DNA from: an uncultured Aquimarina sp.
Lineage (GTDB): Bacteria; Bacteroidota; Bacteroidia; Flavobacteriales; Flavobacteriaceae
Direction of reading: 5' to 3'
DNA: 50,507 nucleotides
Assembly (NCBI GenBank): GCA_947493495.1
Contig: CANLRN010000026.1
Span: 1-50,507, forward strand
Below, piece after piece: positions 45,880 through 50,507 of the stretch (within the stretch, counting starts at the first letter, position 1; each line of letters opens with the position of its first letter). Under the pieces are notes generated by a model. The model made no database searches. It was not told the DNA's origin and saw only the letters and a program-made list of their open reading frames with translations. The translations under genes were made by a program, and so were the position numbers.

Positions 45880-46569
45880 ATGAAAAAATTAATAGCAGAA
45901 TTTATTGGAACTCTTTGGCTTGTTTTAGGAGGATGTGGTAGTGCTGTTTTGGCAGCAGCTTTCCCAGAGTTAGGTATTGGATTTGTGGGTGTTTCACTCG
46001 CTTTTGGTCTAACAGTAGTTACTATGGCCTATGCTATCGGTCATATCTCTGGATGTCATCTTAATCCTGCTGTATCCATTGGTTTATGGATTGGCGGACG
46101 ATTAGATAAAAAAGAAGTAATTCCCTATATCATTGCTCAAGTTCTCGGAGGTATTGCAGGTGCTGGAATCCTGTTTATAATAGCAAGTGGGAAATCAGGT
46201 TTTGAAATTGGTGGGTTTGCTGCAAATGGATATGGAGCACATTCTCCTGGTGGATATACTATGATATCTGCACTAGTAACCGAAATAGTAATGACTTTTA
46301 TGTTTCTTATTATCATTTTAGGAGCTACACATTCTAAAGCCCCTAAAGGAATGGCTGGATTGGCTATTGGACTTGGATTAGTGCTAATACACCTTATTAG
46401 TATCCCAGTGACTAATACATCTGTGAATCCTGCAAGAAGTACAAGTCAGGCATTATTTGCTGGAGGTTGGGCACTACAACAATTATGGTTATTTTGGGTT
46501 GCTCCAATAGCTGGTGCTATCCTAGCAGGTATTGTTTATAAATTCTTATCACCAGAAAGTGAAAGCTAA
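45880..46569 (+). CDS. aqpZ: Aquaporin Z
   Basis: 229 residues with six membrane helices and two half-helices carrying the NPA boxes HLNPAVS (about residue 63) and SVNPARS (about 186). The arginine after the second NPA box is the selectivity-filter residue, and the length and opening [26 protein letters not shown] match the AqpZ water channel of the inner membrane. It lies 38 bp after the tricorn-type peptidase gene on the same strand, so it may share its transcript. The functional link to the peptidase is not obvious. Confidence 0.95.
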   Translation: MKKLIAEFIGTLWLVLGGCGSAVLAAAFPELGIGFVGVSLAFGLTVVTMAYAIGHISGCHLNPAVSIGLWIGGRLDKKEVIPYIIAQVLGGIAGAGILFIIASGKSGFEIGGFAANGYGAHSPGGYTMISALVTEIVMTFMFLIIILGATHSKAPKGMAGLAIGLGLVLIHLISIPVTNTSVNPARSTSQALFAGGWALQQLWLFWVAPIAGAILAGIVYKFLSPESES

Positions 46570-46878
46570 ACCACTATATAAATTAAACCCGTTATAAGCA
46601 AATGTTATAACCCGTTCAATCTAATTATCTTTTTATCTTTTATCTAATAATCAGTTACTGGTTAAAAGATCAAGATCAAGTTTGGGAGGGTTATATTGTT
46701 TTTTATTCTATCTGAACACCCAAAATCTATTACTCATTAATTGCTAACGAATTCTAGATGATACATATCAAACTATAATTTTAAGACAAAAATTTGAATA
46801 ATATTTCCAAATTTTGTGTTCTTGATTTTTTGAATTAAAACGTAATTAAGGCTACACACGCAAACTCTATATGACCAC
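46570..46878. other. Gene-free A/T-rich gap
   Basis: No gene or RNA is recognisable. GTTATAA (46591) and TTATAAC (46605) form a weak hairpin without a T-run after aqpZ. The rest should hold the promoter of the lipoprotein gene at 46879; no clear TAnnTTTG box is seen. Confidence 0.5.
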
Positions 46879-47517
46879 ATGAATACATTTTACTCATTCC
46901 GAAATTTTATTATGATTCTTACAATCGGTACTTTGTTAACTGCTTGTACCGAAGAATCAACTACTGAAGATGTGGATATCACTAAATCCTTATTAGAAGA
47001 TTTTGTAAATAATCAACTTATATTTACAAATGATATATCTGAAAAATTAGGAAGTCAGAAAAATATCAATTTTAATGCCACCAGAAGCGCGACAACTATT
47101 CATTATGATCATGCATCACTTTCTAGTGAATTGCAACTAGCTAATGTAGAAACACCTGATTTAGTTGCTAAAATGATTATTGTCATGCAAAAACGTGTAA
47201 ACTCTTTTTTAAAGGAATTTTCAAAATCAAATACTACTATTACAGAAGAAGAAATTAAGTCAATAATTACAGATGAAATAGCTAATCAAATGGAGGTTAA
47301 GAAAAATTCTAAACTCTCTAAGGATTGTGGTATTGATTTGGATGAAGCAACATATTCTTGCGAAACTAATTACGCTGTTTCTTTGGTGGAAAATGCAATC
47401 GAAAATTTTTACACCAACGGTGCCGGGACTTTTATAGGTATAGTTAAGGTAGGTTCACTATATGTATCTTGTGGTACAGAAGCTATGTCTATATTTAGGT
47501 CTTGTGAAGGTAAGTAA
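46879..47517 (+). CDS. Small lipoprotein of unknown function
   Basis: 212 residues. The signal ends in the lipobox LLTAC (cysteine 23) followed by TEESTTEDVD, acidic residues typical of surface-exposed Bacteroidota lipoproteins. The remainder is mostly helical, with two pairs of cysteines near the end (CGIDLDEATYSC and SCGTEAMSIFRSC) that could form disulfides outside the cytoplasm. No known domain is recognised. It is a single gene followed by a strong terminator. Confidence 0.65.
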   Translation: MNTFYSFRNFIMILTIGTLLTACTEESTTEDVDITKSLLEDFVNNQLIFTNDISEKLGSQKNINFNATRSATTIHYDHASLSSELQLANVETPDLVAKMIIVMQKRVNSFLKEFSKSNTTITEEEIKSIITDEIANQMEVKKNSKLSKDCGIDLDEATYSCETNYAVSLVENAIENFYTNGAGTFIGIVKVGSLYVSCGTEAMSIFRSCEGK

Positions 47518-47545
47518 CTCACACACTCATCACACATATATTTTT

Positions 47546-47578
47546 AAAGAGCTTTGTATATTTTATACAAAGCTCTTT
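47546..47578. terminator. Strong bidirectional rho-independent terminator
   Basis: A perfect 15-bp stem, AAAGAGCTTTGTATA with TATACAAAGCTCTTT, and a 3-nt loop, followed by a T-run on the + strand. It lies between the lipoprotein gene (+) and the convergent sulfatase gene. Confidence 0.9.
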
Positions 47579-47600
47579 ACTTTTTTTAAACCCCAAATTC

Positions 47601-47650
47601 ATTGGAAAATCTATTCCGTGCTGAAACTACTGTAAAATATAGATTTTATG
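47601..47650 (+). repeat. Diverged fragment of intergenic repeat R1
   Basis: ATTGGAAAATCTATTCC..CTGTAAAATATA resembles the first 45 bases of repeat R1 (ATTAGAAAATCTACTAC..CTGCAAAATATA) and the left end of 22457-22580. The similarity then fades. Confidence 0.35.
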
Positions 47651-47707
47651 GTACTTTCAACACTCTTGACGAAGTTGCAATAAACCGGGTTAAACAAATC
47701 AACTACT

Positions 47708-49291
47708 TCATTTTAACTCTAGTTTTTGGACATTTCCTATATACCCTTTTCCTCTAATTGCTTCAAAATCAGAAATCATTTCAGATAATTTATCCTTATG
47801 AGTCCCACTTAAGTTGTTAGATTGACTTTGATCTTCTCTAATGTTATACAATTGGTATTTTGTATCATTCCCTAATTCGATATTTACATCCTTATTAATT
47901 TTATCTCCTTTATAAGGAGGAATCATAACCCAATCTCCTTTGCGAAAAGCCGTTTTAGAATTTGCCTCTACTACTAATTCTTCTCTCCCTTGATTAGAAT
48001 TTCCTAGAAAAACATCCATTAATTCTTTACCATCTTTTGTTCTGGTATCACTGCTTACGAGTTTTGCTAATGATGATAACAAATCTATCTGGCATACAAG
48101 TGCATCACTTACTTGTGGTTGTATCTTACCTTTCCAATAGGTAAAAAACGGCACCTTAGTACCTGCTTCGAATAAGCTATACTTTCCTCCTCTTAGATTT
48201 CCTGCTGGTGTATGGTTTCCTATTTTCTCTACCGCATCATCATAATACCCGTCATTAAGTACAGGTCCATTATCACTAGTAAAAACAATGAGTGTATTTT
48301 CTAAAATACCCTGTTCTTCGATAGTTTCTATAAGCTCCCCTACGCACCAATCTGCTTCAAGGATTACATCTCCACGAGGTCCCATCCCAGATTTCCCTAC
48401 AAAACGTGGATGAGGTGTTCTAGGCACGTGTGGTTGTTGTAATGCATAATACAAAAAGAAAGGAGTTTCTTCTTTATTATGTTTTTTTACATATGATTGC
48501 GCCTTTTTTAGAAATTCATCTGCCATATCTTCATCGATCCATTTGGCTTTCTCACCTCCTTTCATATATCCAATTCTTGGAATCCCATTAACGATACTAT
48601 TGTTATGCCCATGATGCCATTTTAACCGAAGCATTTCGGGAGTATCAATAGCTGTTGGTTCTCCTTCAAAATTATGTGCATAGTCTATTGAGATTGGATC
48701 ATCGGGATCTAGATTCACTACATTTCCGTCTTCGATGTAGACTGTAGGGACTCGGTCTTGTGTAGCTGCCATAATATATGCATAATCAAACCCTACCTCA
48801 TTAGGACCTGGATGTACGTGTGTATTCCAATTTACTTTTCCTTGACCTAGTCCCAGATGCCATTTACCTACAACACCTGTATGGTAGCCATTGTTTTTAA
48901 GCATTTTGGGGATCGTCATTTGCGTAGTGTCTATAATTAAAGGGGCTGTTCCTGGTAGAATTTTAGCATCACTATTTCGCCAAGGATATGTCCCAGTAAG
49001 AAGTCCATATCGACTAGGCGTACAGGTTGCAGAACTTGCATATCCATTGGTGAAACGAACACCTTTATTCGCTAATTTATCTATATTAGGTGTCTTAAGT
49101 GCTGTGGCACCATTAAAACTTACGTCTCCATATCCCAAATCATCCATATAAATTATAATGATATTAGGTTTTGTATCCTTTTTTGTAGCTACTATAGTTT
49201 TATTTTCATTTTTTGTTGGCTCTTCCTTACAAGTACCAAAAAGTAGTATGAAAAAAAATAATATAAGTGGTGTGGTGGTGTTCTTTAGCAT
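47708..49291 (-). CDS. Sulfatase (S1 family) lipoprotein
   Basis: About 527 residues from MLKNTTTPLILFFF (49291); an upstream start at 49318 would add nine. Lipobox LFGTC is followed by KEEP: lysine plus two acidic residues is the surface-export signal described for Flavobacteriia. Metal-binding DD in IIYMDDLGYGDV and the formylglycine motif CTPSRYGLLTG (cysteine 90 from this start) mark an active S1 sulfatase, with GKWHLG, LYYALQQPHVP and VFTSDNGP further on. S1 sulfatases remove sulfate esters from polysaccharides; the cysteine needs a maturase encoded elsewhere. The substrate is probably an algal or host-derived sulfated glycan, inferred from the setting with GH117- and lyase-like genes. 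Confidence 0.92.
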   Translation of the reverse strand: MLKNTTTPLILFFFILLFGTCKEEPTKNENKTIVATKKDTKPNIIIIYMDDLGYGDVSFNGATALKTPNIDKLANKGVRFTNGYASSATCTPSRYGLLTGTYPWRNSDAKILPGTAPLIIDTTQMTIPKMLKNNGYHTGVVGKWHLGLGQGKVNWNTHVHPGPNEVGFDYAYIMAATQDRVPTVYIEDGNVVNLDPDDPISIDYAHNFEGEPTAIDTPEMLRLKWHHGHNNSIVNGIPRIGYMKGGEKAKWIDEDMADEFLKKAQSYVKKHNKEETPFFLYYALQQPHVPRTPHPRFVGKSGMGPRGDVILEADWCVGELIETIEEQGILENTLIVFTSDNGPVLNDGYYDDAVEKIGNHTPAGNLRGGKYSLFEAGTKVPFFTYWKGKIQPQVSDALVCQIDLLSSLAKLVSSDTRTKDGKELMDVFLGNSNQGREELVVEANSKTAFRKGDWVMIPPYKGDKINKDVNIELGNDTKYQLYNIREDQSQSNNLSGTHKDKLSEMISDFEAIRGKGYIGNVQKLELK

Positions 49292-49491
49292 AGGATTCTT
49301 GTTAATTTTTAATTGCATCAGAACATAAAACTATTACTTTTTTAATAGCATACCTAATAGCTATAGCTAATTATCTGCTATAAAATGAGTGCGAAGTAGC
49401 TTATATACTCTCTTCAATGTACTATAAGGGGTTTAACCAGGTTTAAATAATTATGAGTATCTTAAAAAAATTATTTCATCCATTATATCAA

Positions 49492-50238
49492 ATGAATAAA
49501 AAGATTATAGGCATATGGGGTGCTTGTCTAGCATTATTTATAGGTTGTTCTTCGAATATTGACGAACCGGTAAATAATGATATTACAACTGAACAAGGAA
49601 TAAAAGAATTTTCTTTTTTAGCGTTAGGAGACTCATATACTATTGGTCAAGGTGTGGAACTAAGTGAAAGTTGGCCTTTTCAGTTAAAAGATTCTCTACA
49701 GAATACTAAAAGAAAAATTGATAAACTTACTGTAATTGCAAAAACGGGATGGACTACTAGGGATTTACTACAGGCAATTGAACAAGAAGCTCCAAGTTCG
49801 CATGATTTGGTCTCTCTATTAATTGGTGTAAATAATCAATTTCAAAATCGCAAATTTTCAGAATTTCAAGAGGAGTTTACGCTTCTACTAAACATTGCAA
49901 TATCTCTTGCTGGAAATAAAGATAAGGTAATTGTAATCTCTATCCCAGATTATGGAGTTACACCGTTTGGTAGTCTATCTGGTAATCCTTCTACTATATC
50001 AAATGAAATCGACGCGTATAATATGTATATAGAACAACAATGTGTAGAAAGAAATATTACGTTTATAGATGTGACTTCTATTTCTAGAGAATTTGGAAAC
50101 CTCTCATTAGGATTAGCCTCTGATTCATTACATCCTAGTGGATTTCAGTATGGCAAATGGATAGAAAAAATATTTCCTGAAGCTGATAAACTACTTCAGA
50201 ACAAGCTTCGAGCTATTAAACCCGCCTTATTACATTAG
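49492..50238 (+). CDS. SGNH/GDSL hydrolase lipoprotein
   Basis: 248 residues from the start MNKKIIGIWGACLALFIGC at 49492; the frame is open from ATG 49453 but that would add 13 residues before the signal. The lipobox LFIGC is followed by a short linker. The SGNH blocks are ALGDSYTIGQG (nucleophile serine), block III LIGVNNQF (Asn) and the C-terminal SDSLHPSG (Asp and His). Such enzymes are esterases, lysophospholipases or deacetylases; acting on carbohydrate acetyl groups is possible in this setting. The last two codons overlap the start of repeat R1 copy 2. Confidence 0.88.
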   Translation: MNKKIIGIWGACLALFIGCSSNIDEPVNNDITTEQGIKEFSFLALGDSYTIGQGVELSESWPFQLKDSLQNTKRKIDKLTVIAKTGWTTRDLLQAIEQEAPSSHDLVSLLIGVNNQFQNRKFSEFQEEFTLLLNIAISLAGNKDKVIVISIPDYGVTPFGSLSGNPSTISNEIDAYNMYIEQQCVERNITFIDVTSISREFGNLSLGLASDSLHPSGFQYGKWIEKIFPEADKLLQNKLRAIKPALLH

Positions 50239-50374
50239 AAAATCTACTACAGTTTTCAGTTGCTGCAAAATATAACGCTACGCCACATTTTAAGTTTCAC
50301 CATAGTGGCGCTATGCTAAAATTTATAAAATGTCATATTCTATTGCATCTGAAAGCCTCATAACGAAGTTCTAA
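50232..50374 (+). repeat. Intergenic repeat R1, copy 2 (about 143 bp)
   Basis: Same element as 40304-40448, from ACATTAGAAAATCTACTACA to AACGAAGTTCTAA. It holds a small hairpin CATAG-TGGCG-CTATG not kept in copy 1. Its first bases supply the last His codon and the TAG stop of the SGNH hydrolase gene. Beyond it, 50375-50507 shows no gene. Confidence 0.85.
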
Positions 50375-50507
50375 AGGCATAAGGTAGGTTAAAACCTGAG
50401 ATTCTGCTGAAAAAGCGGAATTAGTTCAACGGGACTATGTAATATTTTGTGTTTTATCACTTTGTTAGTTTGAAAAATGATTTTGAAATTCATAGGCAAA
50501 AAATTTA

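Noticed and set aside
46591..46611. Hairpin GTTATAA / TTATAAC as aqpZ terminator
   Set aside because: A stem of seven A/T-rich pairs without a following T-run is too weak to call.

Overview
The window reads as chromosome of a marine, polysaccharide-degrading member of the Flavobacteriaceae (Bacteroidota). The genus is a guess; the style fits Aquimarina-like genomes. The grounds are AT-rich DNA, five intact large proteins with C-terminal type IX secretion (T9SS, Por) sorting domains, promoter-like TAnnTTTG boxes, a hybrid two-component regulator (HTCS), acidic Bacteroidota-type lipoproteins, sulfatase and GH117-like enzymes, and short intergenic repeats. I see no rRNA, tRNA, CRISPR array, transposase, phage gene or SusC/SusD pair.

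Region by region. (1) 1-5.5 kb: remnant of a membrane AraC-type regulator, a 1036-residue Asp-box propeller protein, and a convergent secreted GH117-like glycosidase. (2) 5.5-13.2 kb: housekeeping genes: HemJ/CopD-like membrane protein, yicC-gmk-nadD, a reverse-strand unit of sensor kinase, DUF6090-like protein and enoyl-CoA hydratase, and a fused double-ATPase of a peptide ABC importer. (3) 13.3-16.4 kb: collagen-like lipoprotein, then an SPFH-GYF protein and a double zinc-ribbon membrane protein. (4) 16.4-33.7 kb: secreted-protein block with an HTCS, a two-module leucine-rich repeat protein, an internally deleted mini-gene, an exo-rhamnogalacturonan-lyase-like protein and two tandem paralogous propeller proteins of about 1230 residues. 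The latter part of this block is bracketed by inverted copies of a MITE-like element. (5) 33.7-40.2 kb: lipoproteins, an ALDH7-type aldehyde dehydrogenase, 3-hydroxyanthranilate dioxygenase, and gpsA / NTF2-like / sulfurtransferase. (6) 40.2-50.5 kb: a decayed T9SS cargo gene, a GH3 (NagZ-like) - tricorn peptidase - aquaporin operon, a small lipoprotein, a sulfatase lipoprotein and an SGNH hydrolase lipoprotein, with two copies of a 143-145 bp intergenic repeat.

Working together: the cell-surface set (GH117-like, PL26-like, sulfatase, SGNH hydrolase, Asp-box propellers, LRR protein) fits breakdown and sensing of algal or other matrix polysaccharides. The HTCS could control the adjacent secreted genes, but no SusCD transporter is present to define a conventional utilisation locus. 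The least conventional items are the SPFH-GYF / zinc-ribbon pair, the T9SS-secreted GH117-like enzyme, the duplicated propeller block with its decayed neighbours, and the repeat families. Functions are inferred from motifs read by eye; no database search was run.
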